From Zingiber officinale (Eukaryota > Streptophyta > Magnoliopsida > Zingiberales > Zingiberaceae): a stretch of 64,000 bases of DNA. Positions 33,511 through 45,470 of the stretch are shown piece by piece; the stretch's first letter is position 1, and each line of letters begins with the position of its first letter. The stretch lies in assembly GCF_018446385.1 (NCBI RefSeq), contig NC_056002.1:33776063-33840062 (forward strand). The letters are read 5' to 3'. Under the pieces are notes generated by a model. It had not been told where the DNA came from and ran no database searches. It saw only the letters and a list, made by a program, of their open reading frames with translations. Position numbers and translations under genes: made by a program.

Positions 33511-35954
33511 TCATTTGCTGGAGCCATTGGTTTTGGAAGAGCCATGTGGTTTCTCAGTTGATGGAAGAGCCCACCCCCTTGGAGCTTCTTGCCGCCTGTT
33601 ACTGCCACTCCCTACACAATTCACATATTTAGAAGGTCAAAAAACTTGCAACAACAATCAAATTATGGAAATAAATCAATGAAACAAGTTTGTGTTGAGA
33701 CAAACAGCAAACAATGTCATTGCTAATTGGTCGAGCAAAATGTAAATTGCACTTGTGAAATTCGAACAAAATGTCAAAACAACCAGCTATTTTTTTATAT
33801 GAAGAACAAACAGGTCAAAAAAGAAGCAGATGACTTGCTATTCCATACTAGGAAAAAAAGAGAGAAATCGCATTTTTAAAATACAAATAAAATGTCAAAA
33901 CAATCAGCTATTTTTTTCAGACTATATAATTTGCATGCCACTTAATATGAATGAATGTTTTGATGCCAACTGTGTTTTAACTAATAATATCCCATCACAT
34001 ACTTAATACACACTCCATTCAGGGTGTAAAGAGTCTTTCCACTTTTTAATAACAATCTACCATAATAGTTAAATAATAACGACAAATTTTATTCCACATA
34101 ATAATGGCTGCATCAAACAAATGGGAACAAAATGATAAAAGTTACTACGTACTGAAGTTCTGATTCCTGAGCAAATCATGACCCTGGTTCCATCCAGGCA
34201 AGTGTCGCCTAGCATTCCCTTTCCAAGTTTCTTCAAAAATAGGTATCTCATCTAATGATAGTAAAATGTACATAAATGAGTCAAATTAGGAACAAAATCA
34301 TCCTCAAAGCTGTACCAAGATATGATGTCTAACCTTCATTCAGATTATGCAATGTTTGCACTGTGTCTACCCTTCCATCTGAATTCAGTTTTCTTGTGAC
34401 CGAGTGACCCTAAAAAGATGATAACTAGGTAATGAGTACAGTGGCCTATGAAAGACATCAATATATCAAATTTTCAAGGGAAAATCTTCCTACTTGTTTG
34501 GGATATTTAATTACAATGGAATTATAGTTCAAATACTTCATTGATGAAGAAAGGTATAGTAGAATCCCAACATCCTAAAAAATTGGAATTTTGAATTACA
34601 ACATAAATCTGTTAGCATTGTGTTTGTCCATTCCTAGAAATCATAAAATATTCTATACATCATTATCAAGTAATGTTCCTACCAATTGCTTGAGGTTGAC
34701 TAAAAGAATCTTAACCCTCCATTGAACTCTATGCAAATATCTATGCAATACTATTGCACTAGTAAAACTTATTATCTTGAATCACTTTTAATTATTTAAC
34801 TAAATGTTTCTATATTTCCTCTTGCAACTATTAAATATATTACTCTTTATATTTGAACATGTCTAAAACTCTAATTGCTCCCATTTAGTAATATTGTTTC
34901 TTTTATAATAACATCAGCGTTTATTTAGCACTGTCACCTACATTATTTAACTTTTTTCAATAATTTATTCGCCAGTAGCCTAACCTGAAGCTCTAATCAA
35001 GTTGGAATTTTAATATGGCATAGAATTTAAGATAAATATGTTCCAACCAAACTGTAAATTAATAACTTGAAGAAAAAAACACTCTAAGTCAAGCGTACTT
35101 TGTCACGAAGCCCACGGGATATCCTGTGGGCAGCTCTACCAGTAGTACTATCGGCCTCCTTACTCTCCTCCATAACAACCTGTCATGGTTGAAAAGGGTA
35201 AGAGTATTAGCATAATGTTGGAAGTTGGAACGATACAATATTCAAAATTAAAAAAAAAAAATTCACTCACTCCATTGCCACCCATTCTCCTGGTCATGGA
35301 TGAAGTATAATATGCACCATTTGGACCACCATAAGTAACGGATGAGCTTTGGAAAGAAAAAGTGTTACCCTGTGATTGCATCATATTGGGATGGTTGAAA
35401 TTGTTCCAACTGTGTACATGCCTGCTCTTGTTTTCTGAAAAAGTAACAAGCTGATTACTTCCCCATCACTATAAAACAATGAACAATCTGCCAAAACCAA
35501 AAGGTGAATTTCTGAGAACAGTACGTATAACTTCAACGGCTTCATCAGGTTCCTGAACAAATGGCCCTTTATGTGTTCTAGAATGGTTTTTTGTATCCTT
35601 TATCTTCTCCTTTCCGTTCCTCTCTTCTTCGTTGTCATCATCATCAGAAAGCTCCTGAATTAATGGGCCCTTCAGCATATTGGCAGAGGGTCCCTGCTCC
35701 AAGAACTGAGGATTGCTAGTCTCTCCAAAGAAGCTTCCTTGGTCAGGAAACATGCCAGGACCAATCATGCTCGGTCCAAACATGCTTTGGCCCATCATGC
35801 TCCCAAATGGTCGGGTAAAGAAAGGGTCATCAAAGGGATCCCTCCCACCTAAAAAGCTAGACATCAGACTCCTCGATCTTCCAAAGCCACCAAACTCCGC
35901 AAATGGATCTCCCATACCGAAGAATTCATCTTGTCCCCCTCTGCCCCTCTGCAT
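33511..35954 (-). CDS. Myeloid leukemia factor (MLF)-like protein, 316 aa, six coding exons
   Basis: Exons in order: 35525-35954, 35271-35434, 35099-35179, 34334-34409, 34153-34251, 33511-33611; phases join and the total is 951 nt including TGA. The N-terminus (1-75) is Gly/Phe/Met-rich with DPFAEFGGFG, SSFLGGRDPFDDPFFTRPFG and repeated MFGPSMIGPGM. It is followed by an acidic segment (SDDDDNEEE, about 103-111). Residues 167-260 carry the MLF1-interacting core: FQSSSVTYGGPNGAYYTSS, RISRGLRDKGHSVTRKLNSD, and TLHNLNEDEIPIFEETWKGN. The tail is basic and Ser-rich, ending GWALPS..SSK. Family members act in the nucleus/cytoplasm with chaperone- and cell-cycle-linked roles in animals; the plant role is poorly known. 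The exon 1 donor (ATAC/gtactg) is the least certain junction. Confidence 0.9.
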
Positions 35955-36480
35955 TTCTCAGAGCACACCTCTGAACATGGAAAATGAAATCATGATCTTT
36001 TCTTTATTTTTTTTAAATACAAAAGCATACGGAAAAATGGAAGTTCAAGAATCGCAACTGATATCTTTGCACATCAAAAACAACCAACTGAAATAGTTAA
36101 GCTATTAAAATAATAAAAGGAATTCAGCTCCCTCTAAAAATTAACAAATCCACACGGCAACTCCCGAACAAAATGAAACTTTTCCAACCGCAACCCTAGA
36201 AATTGATCTGCAAGCACAAACCACGAAAACCTAACCGGGAAAAAAAAAGGCAACGCACCGAGCTCAAGCCGAAGAGAATCGTCGTGCGTGCGTCCTTCGC
36301 CTTGCGCTCCTAATCGATCGCCCGAAATATGAGAGAATCGAGGGGAATCGGCAACGCACCGAGCTCAAGCCCAAGAGAATCGTCGTGCGTGCGGCCTTCG
36401 CCTTGCGCTCCTAATCGACCGCCCGAAATATGAGAGAATCGAGGCGAATCGGCGACGAGATCGATTTAAATCGCAGGCGG
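35955..36480 (-). other. 5' leader region of the MLF-like gene
   Basis: A likely 5'-UTR intron acceptor (ccatgttcag/AGGTGTGC) lies 12 bases upstream of the ATG, and the first leader exon is probably in the duplicated GC-richer segment at 36249-36450. No other gene is seen. Confidence 0.45.
36249..36450 (-). repeat. 101-bp tandem duplication in the MLF promoter/first exon
   Basis: Copies 36249-36349 and 36350-36450 begin ggcaacgcaccgagctcaag and differ at only about four positions; a third partial start (ggcgacg) follows. The segment probably contains the transcription start or first-exon donor, so both would be doubled. Confidence 0.85.
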
Positions 36481-36605
36481 AGGAAGCGCGACCGACGGAG
36501 AAATAGGGGGAAAAATCGAGAGGATAACCAAACTATAAATTAATAAAAAATACTGATTAATCAATAAAATATTTATTTGAATAAAAATTGAAAACAAAAA
36601 AATTG

Positions 36606-36630
36606 TGCGGTGAGCGTGGATCGAACACGC

Positions 36631-36673
<43 letters not shown>

Positions 36674-36678
36674 CCCGC
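36606..36678 (-). tRNA. tRNA-Phe(GAA), nuclear
   Basis: 73 nt reading GCGGGGATAGCTCAGTTGGG on the minus strand to CACGCTCACCGCA. The acceptor stem pairs, the A box (TAGCTCAGTTGG) and B box (GGTTCGATCC-type, here GTGTTCGATCCAC) are present, and the anticodon loop CTGAAGA gives GAA. No CCA is encoded and there is no intron. A poly-T terminator follows (plus-strand A run at 36596-36602). Sequence is that of the ordinary plant cytosolic tRNA-Phe. It lies 156 bp upstream of the MLF leader on the same strand. Confidence 0.97.
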
Positions 36679-37761
36679 ACAAATTTTATTGCTGAACATA
36701 TTTAAAATAAATTATATCTTATATTCAATAATAATTTCCCAATTCTATTGAAACCCTTGGTTCAATAATAATAAAGTATTGATAATTGGTAAATGGCTAA
36801 AGTTCGAATCCTGATTTTGTACATATGTTCTTGCTCGACTTTAAACCATTAATGATGTTTAAGTTAACTACTACATGGAAAAACACATTTTTCATTCAAA
36901 AATTAATTAGAGTAATGATATACAGAAAAAAAAAATTCAAGGATAGATATAAATTAATGATACACTATTTTTATTTTTATGGTCCCATCATGTGTTTATC
37001 TCTAAGATTTTTTCTCTGGTACTATTTTTTAATTAATTATATAAGTGTTTATATATGGTGTTGTTATAAAAGTTATTTATTCATAAATCTAATCCAATTC
37101 TTATCTTGGTTCTTATTCGTAAAGAGTGAGATGCAACTAAAAATTTTATGACTCAAAAGTTTGAGATCCGGTTTAAGGTACAGGTCTTAATAGCCTATGC
37201 CTAGGGTCCTAATTTTATTGGGTTCATTATTTTTTATAATTTTATTTATTTTTATTTTATTTTTTTTTATGAGAAAACGTTATTTAGGATTATAGTTTTT
37301 AATATTTTAATATTTTTGTAGAACACGTTCAATTTTAATATTATTAAATTAGTTTATATTATTTTTAATTTTTTTATAATTATTATTTTTAATTATATGC
37401 TTAAGATATAATCAACTCTTTTTTTTTTTCATCTTACTATTTTATTAAAAATCTCCCCCTTTTACTAACTAATTTTGGTGAAGCCTAAAATACATTTACA
37501 TTAATATCTTTTTTTCTATTTACACTAAAAATAATTTCAAGATTTATTAGTAATTCCACAAGCGAAATAATCAGTGATCTAGAGTTCGAGACTCAGCTAC
37601 AGCGTATTATTATGAATTTTTCTTATCATTAATTTTCTCTGGTTGTTTTATATAAAAAAAATATATAGTTCTCTTTAGTCCCATATCTTAGAATTGACAA
37701 CACTATGATCAAAAAAAACTTCTATAAACTTCTATAAATAATTTCAAGGTGTTAAAAAATA
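36679..37761. other. AT-rich intergenic sequence
   Basis: T- and A-rich with short homopolymers; a 108-codon frame at 36825-37151 is Phe/Ile/Tyr-rich and has no domain. I see no gene, element end or RNA. Confidence 0.5.
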
Positions 37762-37766
37762 TACTT

Positions 37767-38538
37767 TGATCCTGTCCGAATGCTGAATCGACGGACGCTG
37801 GGAACGTGGCGCTCTCCTAGTCGCTGACGTGGATCTCAGGCCGGTCGGACGACGCTCCGGCGAACCTGCAAAAAAGTCGGGCCGGGAAGGGGTTCCCGAC
37901 GGCGACCCTCCGACGCTCAAGTCAGGCAAGCAGATGGTGGAAAAAGTAGCTCCAAAGGCCTTTTTTCGCCTACCTCCGGCGAAGTCTGCGGCTCTTTATA
38001 TAGAGCGGTGAAAGAGCTTCTACACGCCCACCGAGACGCGTATGTGTCCGCAGCCCATGCCTCGGTATGTGTTTGTCAGAAAGCTTACCTGACGTCATTA
38101 CTGCAACAGTCTCATGGCGCCTTCGATGGGACAACAGGACACCCTGTTGTCAGACTAGGAGTATGGCTTAGCCATACGACTTGACGGCTGTCAACAGATG
38201 TTCCTGTCCATATTTACCCACCGCCGGCCAGGACATCCGTCCGGCCGGCTAGACGAAGAGCGCCGTCCGGAAGGCTTTAATTCCCTGCGCCGGCCGGGCG
38301 ACGCACCCATTACGTCCTGCCTTCTCTTAGGCCTTCCGTTCGGTCATTATTTACTGTTTCATTGAGCGTCGGAACCCCGACTCCCCCGTTGGGCTGTCTT
38401 TGATTCCGCTCGGATCCGTTCGGCCGGTCGCCCCAATATTTATCCGCTCGGCCAATCCTCTGGTTGACCTTTTACTCTTCAACCTTCCCGTGGCGTTGAC
38501 TCTATTAAATGTGGTCCCCCATTCTTACAGCTGGATCA
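37767..38538 (-). repeat. 3' LTR of the deletion-derivative element, 772 bp
   Basis: On the minus strand it starts TGATCCAGCTGTAAG (38538) and ends TTCGGACAGGATCA (37767). Plus-strand ctctttatatagagcgg near 37990-38006 gives a minus-strand TATA (TATATAAAG). Closely similar to 43659-44415. Confidence 0.9.
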
Positions 38539-38825
38539 CTTGCCTCCCCTTCAAGTCTAGTCGAAGGAGGCGAAGTCCGACTGACTGGACTGCCGGTCAG
38601 ACTGAGTAACGACCGCTGCATTAGTCCGCTCGGCTTAGGGATACACATCCGTTCGGCGATGTCTTGCCCGTGCCTTGTATTCCCTTCCAAGTACATTTGA
38701 TAAAGGAGCCGCTCGGCCCCATGCTCTCTTTATTCTTGCCTCCTTAGCACGCCCGACCTGAGGTCGGCCTTTACAACCGAGTAGAATCACGCAGAGAGCT
38801 ACCCGTCCTGCGGCTTTATAGGCTC

Positions 38826-39370
38826 CGGTTGCCCGCCTTTTAACGTCGATTTTTACCGTCGGGGCTCGACGGTCTTCCGCTTGGCGGGTTTATAGACGCC
38901 GGCTCGTCTCTCGATATTTAACGTCGGAGCTCGACGGTCTTCCGCTTGGACGTTTATAGACGTCGGCTCGTCTCTCGATATTTAACGTCGGAGCTCGACG
39001 GTCTTCCGCTCGGACGTTTATAGACGCCGGCTCGTCTCTCGATATTTAACATCGGAGCTCGACGGTCTTCCGCGAGGAGGGCGGCTCGCCTCTCGATATT
39101 TATCGTCTGAGCTCGACGGTCTTCCGCCCGGACATTGACGCCGGCCCGCCTCTCGATATTTAACGCCGGAGCTCCGGTCTTCCGCCGGAGTTTATGACCG
39201 CTCGTCTCGATATTTAACGCTCGAGTCGACGGTCTTCCGCTTGGACGCTTATCGACGCTGCCTCGATATTTAACGCCGAGCTCACGGCCTCCGCCGGACG
39301 TTTATAGAGCACGCCTCGCCTCTCGATATTTAACGTCGGAGCTCGACGATCTTTAAGGCTACTTTTAACA
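38826..39370 (-). repeat. Decayed 65-bp minisatellite array
   Basis: About nine units with core ctcgatatttaacgtcggagctcgacggtcttccgc, each a reverse complement of the units at 22599-22990. Units between 39060 and 39300 have lost 1-10 bases here and there, giving irregular periods. Confidence 0.85.
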
Positions 39371-39926
39371 CAGCCGGTCGGCGAAGATATTTGCCATCTT
39401 TATAATTTTGCTTCCTGCATTACAAGGACATAGGCGACCGAAATGTGTATAAATTTACATTTAGCGCACCTTTCCCCCAGCTCGAATAACGTACTCCCGA
39501 CCTAACGGCTCGGGGTCTTCTTCGTCGAGCGCTTGGCTCGGATAACATACTCCCAGCCGAACGGCTCGGGGTCTTCTTCCTCGAGCGCTTGGCTCTGATA
39601 CTATACCTCCGGCCGAACGGCTCGGGCCTTCGTTATCGAGCGCTTGGCTCGGATAATTAACCTCCGGCCGAACGGTCCGGGGCCTTCGATATCGAGCGCT
39701 TGGCTCGGCTAATTAACCTCCGGCCGAACGGCTCGGGGCCTTCGTTATCGAGCGCTTGGCTCGGATAATTAACCTCCGGCCGAACGGTCCGGGGCCTTCG
39801 TCATCGAGCGCTTGGCTCGGATAATTAACCTCCGGCCGAACGGTCCGGGGCCTTCGATATCGAGCGCTTGGCTCGGCTAATTAACCTCCGACCGAACGGC
39901 TCGGGGCCTTTGTTATCGAGCGCTTG

Positions 39927-42386
39927 TGTAACGACCCGCCTTCTAACTACTAGGCTGTAAGGCGAATCGCTACAGTTGTACTGTACTGACTGTGCGGAAA
40001 ACTGATCTAATTTAAATTTTTTTACTAATTGATGACTGTTCTTGGTTCTACATGTGCTAAAGGATGCAATCTGAGGAACACAAAGCGTATCCTACATCCC
40101 CCATGGACTAGAAGTTGATCTACTGAGTTTCTTGGTCGAAACTGAGCTTCCCAATCGATCCAAACTGAACTGGATCGATTGCTTTCCCGTTGGATCGATC
40201 CACGGACCGATCCAAGCTACTACTGGCACGAATGAACACCCTGGATCGGTCAGCTGACCGATCCAGAAGCTGCATCGCTTCTGTATGCTGCTGGATCGGT
40301 CTCCCGACCGATCCAGGAGTACACTGATCGGTCGGCAGACCGATCCAGGTATGTCTGGATCGGTCGGCTGACCGATCCAGGTACCTGAAGCTCTCTGGAA
40401 ACTACTGTATCGTGCTGGATCGGTCGGCTGACCGATCCAGGAGGATACAGTAGCCTGTCTGGATCGGTCGGCTGACCGATCCAGTGACATTGCCCAGACT
40501 CTGATCGGTCTGGAGACCGATCAGAGTTTTGATTTCGCCTGGGAACTCTGATTTCAGCACTTTGGCGTGCCAAAATACCGCATAACAACTATCCAATGCA
40601 TGATAAACTATTCTAATAACATGTAGTAACAATTCTAAACTTAAGCTAAAGCAAGGTTCATCAACTCATAACCTTTAACTACTAGAAATGCATAAAAAGC
40701 AAAGTATAAGAAAATGTCTTAAGGAAGAACTAGTTTCTAATTTGCTAAACTCTCCAAGGTCTTTTATTCCAGTTCCTGCCACACACACCATCCTTTGCAT
40801 TGTCCTCCAGCTCCCTCTGCTAGTCCATCTTTCCTTTACCTTTATCTGCAGTATAAGGAAAAATAGTATCTGTAAGCTTAAAGCTTAGTAAGAAACCATC
40901 TACCTCACAAAAACATGAAACGATGCAAATATGATTTTAAATCATGCTGTTTAAAACATATGCTGGATATACTGAATAAACTAGCATGGCATGGCATATA
41001 AGCATACAATCATGGCATACCTAAACCTGAACATAAAAGCATATATAACAACTGCACATAAAGTTATCATGCATAATCACAGGGAAAAACTAAACTGGAG
41101 CATGATACTGAACTGAAACTGAACTGCGCTAAAACTGATCTTAAACTATAATCACTGGATTAGATTAAGAGTTTGAAAGCTAATATCATAATAAGTGAAA
41201 ATAGTAATCATGCTGTTTGGGCCCGACAACTGTACTTGCTGTGCGTGCATCCCTAACTAGACCCGGGTTTGCAAGTCCCGAATTTAGTAGGGTTAACTAG
41301 GTTATCTAAACCTAGGGACGACTGTGGGAGTCCAACCCAATGGATATATGATCCAGTACAGTGCCACTGAAAATAAAATACTGAATATAGCTAACTGTTT
41401 TAACTTGCTGTTTCTAGGTTATCTGAACCTAGAGCTAGGTTATCTGAACCTAGAGGCGACTGTGGGAGCCCACCCATTGGACCGTAGTCCCATAAACTGA
41501 ACTAAACTAATGCGCTGTTTTAAATGCTCCTAATGCATTTAACTGAGCTATTAAACATAACTGAGGTGGTATTTAGCTATACTAACATTTTACCGAACAC
41601 TTGGTGTGCTCCAACTCTCTCCTCTAATAGGGAGATCACCTCTAGGCACCTGACAACGTCTAGAATCTCCAACTAAAGGAGACCAACGTGTCCGGCCCGT
41701 CTAGAGGTGCTCAACTAGATCCCTAATTCCTCGAGGAGGGTTTAAACACACCCTATGTGCCGAAAAACCTGCCTATAGCTAAAACTAATGCGTAGAAAAC
41801 CAAACGGAGCTATTATACTGCAGGTGAGGGGTTTCTTACCTCCTATTCGTAATTTCTTACGATTCAAACCGCTGGTTTTCCGATGGAAACGGTCCTCTCG
41901 ACGATCCACTTGCGTCTTCGCGTTCCTCTCGCGGAGAAGAACCTTTTTCGTGTTGGAGTCGTCGCCGGAAGAAGTTCCCTTGGCCCTTGGGGCTTGGTGT
42001 ACCGTGAGAAGGAGGAGAGGGAGAGGCGGCGGTGAGGTTTTGAGAGGAGAAAAGTGGCGTGAGGTGAGGAGGTACTGAACCAAACTCTTAAAATAAACCA
42101 AACCCTCTTTAAGTTTTTAATCTATATTAAGTGGTTTAATGAACCCAACTCTAATATAAATATTTTTGGTTCTCCTTTCTTTCAGCACGGCCCTGCTGGG
42201 TTCAACCGGTTACTAACATTATCCCGTATACCATAGGTCTCGGGTTCGATTCCCGCCTAAGATATTTTGCGGTTCTAATTATTTTTGCTACTTCCGATAC
42301 TCGGAAAACTCCGGAAAAATATCTAAAAATTCCAGAAAAATCATAGAATAATTCTAAAATAGTTTTGAGAATTTTCGGGCGTTATA
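39927..42386 (-). mobile_element. Solo LTR of a Ty3/gypsy element, 2460 bp, inserted in the minisatellite
   Basis: Plus-strand ends TGTAACGACCC and GGGCGTTATA; on its own (minus) strand it reads TATAACGCCC..GGGTCGTTACA. Target duplication GCTTG at 39922-39926 and 42387-42391; removal restores the repeat unit exactly. The start on the minus strand (ATGATTTTTCTGGAATTTTTAG near 42315-42335) matches the solo LTR at 1375. No internal region remains. A 119-codon minus frame (41742-42101) is not a known protein. Confidence 0.92.
40183..40527 (-). repeat. Cluster of eight 24-26-bp palindromes in the solo LTR
   Basis: Copies of ctggatcggtc-nnnn-gaccgatccag at about 40183, 40241, 40291, 40324, 40353, 40414, 40458 and 40499. 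Arms of 8-11 bases are self-complementary, so RNA from either strand could fold into serial hairpins. They lie in the 3' half of the LTR on its own strand. The copies make Asp-Arg-Ser-Ala type repeat frames that are artefacts. Confidence 0.85.
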
Positions 42387-43059
42387 GCTTGGCTCAGATA
42401 ATTAACGTCCGGCCGAACGGTCCGGGGCCTTCGTTATCGAGCGCTTGGCTTGAATAATTAACCTCCGGCCGAACGGTCCGGGGCCTTCGTCATCGAGCGC
42501 TTGGCTCGGATAATTAACCTCCGGCCGAACAGTCCGGGGCCTTCGATATCGAGCGCTTGGCTCGGCTAATTAACCTCCGGCCGAACGACTCGGGGCCTTC
42601 GTTATCGAGCGCTTGGCTCGGATAATTTACCTCCGGCCGAACGGCTCGGGGCCTTCGCTATCGAGCCTGTGGCTCGGCTAATTAACCTCCTGCCGAACGG
42701 CTCGGGGCCTTCGTCATCGAGCGCTTGGCTCGGATAATTTACCTCCAGCCAAACGGCTCGGGGCCTTCGTTATCGAGCGCTTGGCTCGGATAATTTACCT
42801 CTGGCCGAACGGTCCGGGGCCTTCGATTTCGAGCGTGCGGCTCATACCATTTACCTCCGGCCGAACGGTCCGGGGCCTTCGATTTCGAGCGTGCGGCTCG
42901 TACCATATACCTCCGGCCGAACGGTCCGGGGCCTTCGATATCGAGCCTACGCCTCGGATAATTTACCTCCGGCCGAACGGCACGGAGCCTTCGTTATCGA
43001 GCCTACGGCTTGGCTAATAAACCTCCGGCCGAACGACACGGGGCCTTCGATAGAGCAAC

Positions 43060-43658
43060 CATGCTAAATTCTATGACCAAAAAATCATACAACTAGAAAA
43101 CTAACCTACCGACCAGCAGAGGATCTATCCGATTTCTCGACTCCCGAATACCCGTGGAGTGAGGATACGATGTACTCATCGAAACCCATCAAGGCCATGA
43201 GGATGGCAGAATTTTCCGGGTCGCCCGTCTTTGCGTTCCAAATAATGGGAACCCGAGTGGAGCTTCTCGATGACTTTGGAGGGGCCCGCTCAAGGAGTCT
43301 TCAACTTGCCCATCTCTTCCAACCGGCTTGGCCTTTTTCCATACTAGGTTGCCGACCTGTAATACCCTTGGGCAAGTGGTGCTTCCCCTTGACTGCCGAC
43401 CGGACCTTTATCTCGGCCACATGTTGAGATATTTTCCGGTCGGAGATGTACTTCCGCTCGGCCTAATGATGTTGCCATCGCCTGTTGCTCGAGGCGTTCG
43501 GCTTGCGCTTTTTGTTTCTGCTGCTCCACTGGCTTAGCTGCTCTTGCCTTGATTAGAGCGTCCAATCCCTCTTGAGAGAGTGCCACGGTGTGTTGTCGTC
43601 CAGCTTCGTCCATCTCTTCCACTCGGATGCAGGCGCGTTCCCACAGACGACGCTAATT
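43060..43658 (-). pseudogene. gag-integrase remnant of the deletion derivative
   Basis: Minus frame 43622-43344 begins MEEMDEAGRQHTVALSQEGL, the gag start, but after about 55 codons passes into sequence matching the integrase C-terminus (WKKAKPVG-like, then GPLQSHREAP where intact copies have GPFKVIEKLH). The junction is therefore an internal deletion of roughly 4-5 kb of coding sequence. PBS-like aattagcgtcgtctgtggg follows the 5' LTR. Confidence 0.75.
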
Positions 43659-44415
43659 TGATCCTGTCCGAATGCTGAATCGACGGACGCTGGGCACGTG
43701 GCGTTCTCCTAGTCGCTGACGTGGATCTCAGGCCGGTCGGACGACGCTCCGGCGAACCTGCAAAGAAGCCGGGCCGGGGAGGGGTCCCTGGCGACGGCCC
43801 TCCGACGCTCAAGTCAGGCAAGTAGATGGTGGAAAAAGTAGCTCCAAAGGCCTTTTTTCGCGTACCTCTGGCGAAGTCTGCGGCTCTTTATATAGAGCGG
43901 TGAAAGAGCCTCTACACGCCCACCGAGGCATGTACGTGTCCGCAGCCCATGCCTCGGTATGTGTTTGTCAGAATGCTTACCTGACGCCATTATCGCAATT
44001 CCCATTGCGCTGATGGGACAACAGACACCCGTTGTCGACTAGAGTATGGCTTAGCTATACGACTTGACCACCGCCGCAGATGTTCCTCGCCCATTTTACC
44101 ACGGCCAGGACATCCGTCCGGCCGGCTAGACGAAGAGCGCCATCCGGAAGGCTTTAATTCCCTGCGCCGGCCGGGCGGCGCACCCATTACGTCCTGCCTT
44201 CTCTTAAGCCTTCCGCTCGATCATTATTTACTGTTTCATTGAGCGTCGGAACCTCGACTCCCCCGTCGGGCTGTCTTTGATTCCGCTCGGATCCGTTCGG
44301 CCGGTCGCCCCAATATTTATCCGCTCGGCCAATCCTCTGGTTGACCTTTTACTCTTCAACCTTCCCGTGGCGTTGACTCTATTAAATGTGGTCCCCCATT
44401 CTTACAGCCGGATCA
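43659..44415 (-). repeat. 5' LTR of the deletion-derivative element, 757 bp
   Basis: Starts TGATCCGGCTGTAAG at 44415 and ends at 43659 (plus strand tgatcctgtccgaatgc). Similar to 37767-38538 with several short deletions around 43998-44100. Confidence 0.9.
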
Positions 44416-44420
44416 TACTT

Positions 44421-45470
44421 TTCTTAATTTTTTTTACTAAGACAAGTATAATATTAAATTAAAATAATTTTTGCATAGAGAAGCCCGTTACAATAGTTTG
44501 TTGTTGGGATTATTCTCTAGTGTTATTATTGTATGAGTCTGACAAATGTTACTTAAATAATTAATTCTTGATTTATAAGGGTGACACTAGAAAATCCAAA
44601 CAATTCAGATTTTCAAAGACTTAAATAATTTATATATTATTATATTACATACGCAACGTGTGTACACGATCACACTAGTTATCTCTCAAAAATCTTAATC
44701 GTTTATGATCTCATAATTTTTCCCTTTTAATTTTTTTTCGCTCTATCTTTTTTAATAAAACATATGAATGAGAGATTTTTTTTTTATCATACCAAGTACA
44801 GTAGCATGCTAGTCTTTTTTTCAAATATCATTTTTTTTTTTTTTGAGTTTTTAATCACGCCGTTAGCTTTAATCATATTATTCATGAGTATTTTTTTATC
44901 CCGAGACTATGGTACCATGGTAAAGTATCTAAATTGTCATCCAAATACCCACATTCAATTTTCAATTATGACATATTACATAATTTTTTTTTTATTTCTC
45001 TATTTTTTTTAACTTTTTATGGTAGCTATCTAAGTTAATTTGGTTTAATCGACTACCAGACTATTTCGCTGAACATTCAATTTAACTTCTAAAAGACCAT
45101 AAAATTAAATTTATTATAAAAATCTATTTTTTAAAATTAATATTTTAATTTTTAAAAAAAAATAAACCCGCCTAAATCCGAATAAAAAAGGGCAAAGAAA
45201 ATTTTTTTAAAAAATTGTTAGACGGTACTGGAAAGCTTAGAGTAACAAACTAAACATTCAAGGAGTGTTGTTACCTATGATGGTTACCGGGCATCGCATA
45301 TAGTCTTAGTCTCGGATGCTCTTTATAGAAACAGGTAGATTACATTCATATATCGAAACACCAAAAACTTGCTACTTTGCGAGGATAAGGAGAGATTGCA
45401 TTGGATGGAACTTAGTCAGTCTTCTACAAATGATCAACATGATAAAATTTCTAAACTTTTGCCAATAACT
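44421..45470. other. AT-rich intergenic sequence and 3' flank of the AT-hook gene
   Basis: T-rich low complexity (44700-45010) and no gene. Bases from about 45240 probably contain the 3' UTR of the minus-strand gene ending at 45471. Confidence 0.5.

Larger units (their letters stand above)
39480..43055 (-). repeat. Expanded 57-bp minisatellite, about 20 units, split by a solo LTR
   Basis: The unit starts cctccggccgaacggctcgg and contains ccttcgttatcgagcgcttg. About eight units lie at 39480-39926 and about twelve at 42387-43055. The related full-length element has only four. Variants (gatatc, gtcatc, ggtccg/ggctcg) recur in an ordered way, which suggests multi-unit duplication. Confidence 0.85.
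37767..44415 (-). mobile_element. Deletion-derivative gypsy element of the 16352 family, with nested solo LTR
   Basis: Same termini (TGATCC..GGATCA) on the minus strand, flanked by TACTT at 37762-37766 and 44416-44420. 5' LTR 43659-44415, 3' LTR 37767-38538, PPT 38539-38552. Internal content, without the nested LTR, is only about 2.65 kb: a gag N-terminus joined to an integrase C-terminus, then two minisatellites. Protease, RT, RNase H and the antisense gene are absent, so it can only have moved with proteins supplied in trans. Confidence 0.92.

Noticed and set aside
35713-36096. 127-codon plus-strand frame
   Set aside because: Antisense to MLF-like exon 1.
40092-40632. Frames encoding repeated DRSADRS / GQPTDP peptides
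   Set aside because: They are translations of the palindrome cluster in a solo LTR, open in several frames by chance.
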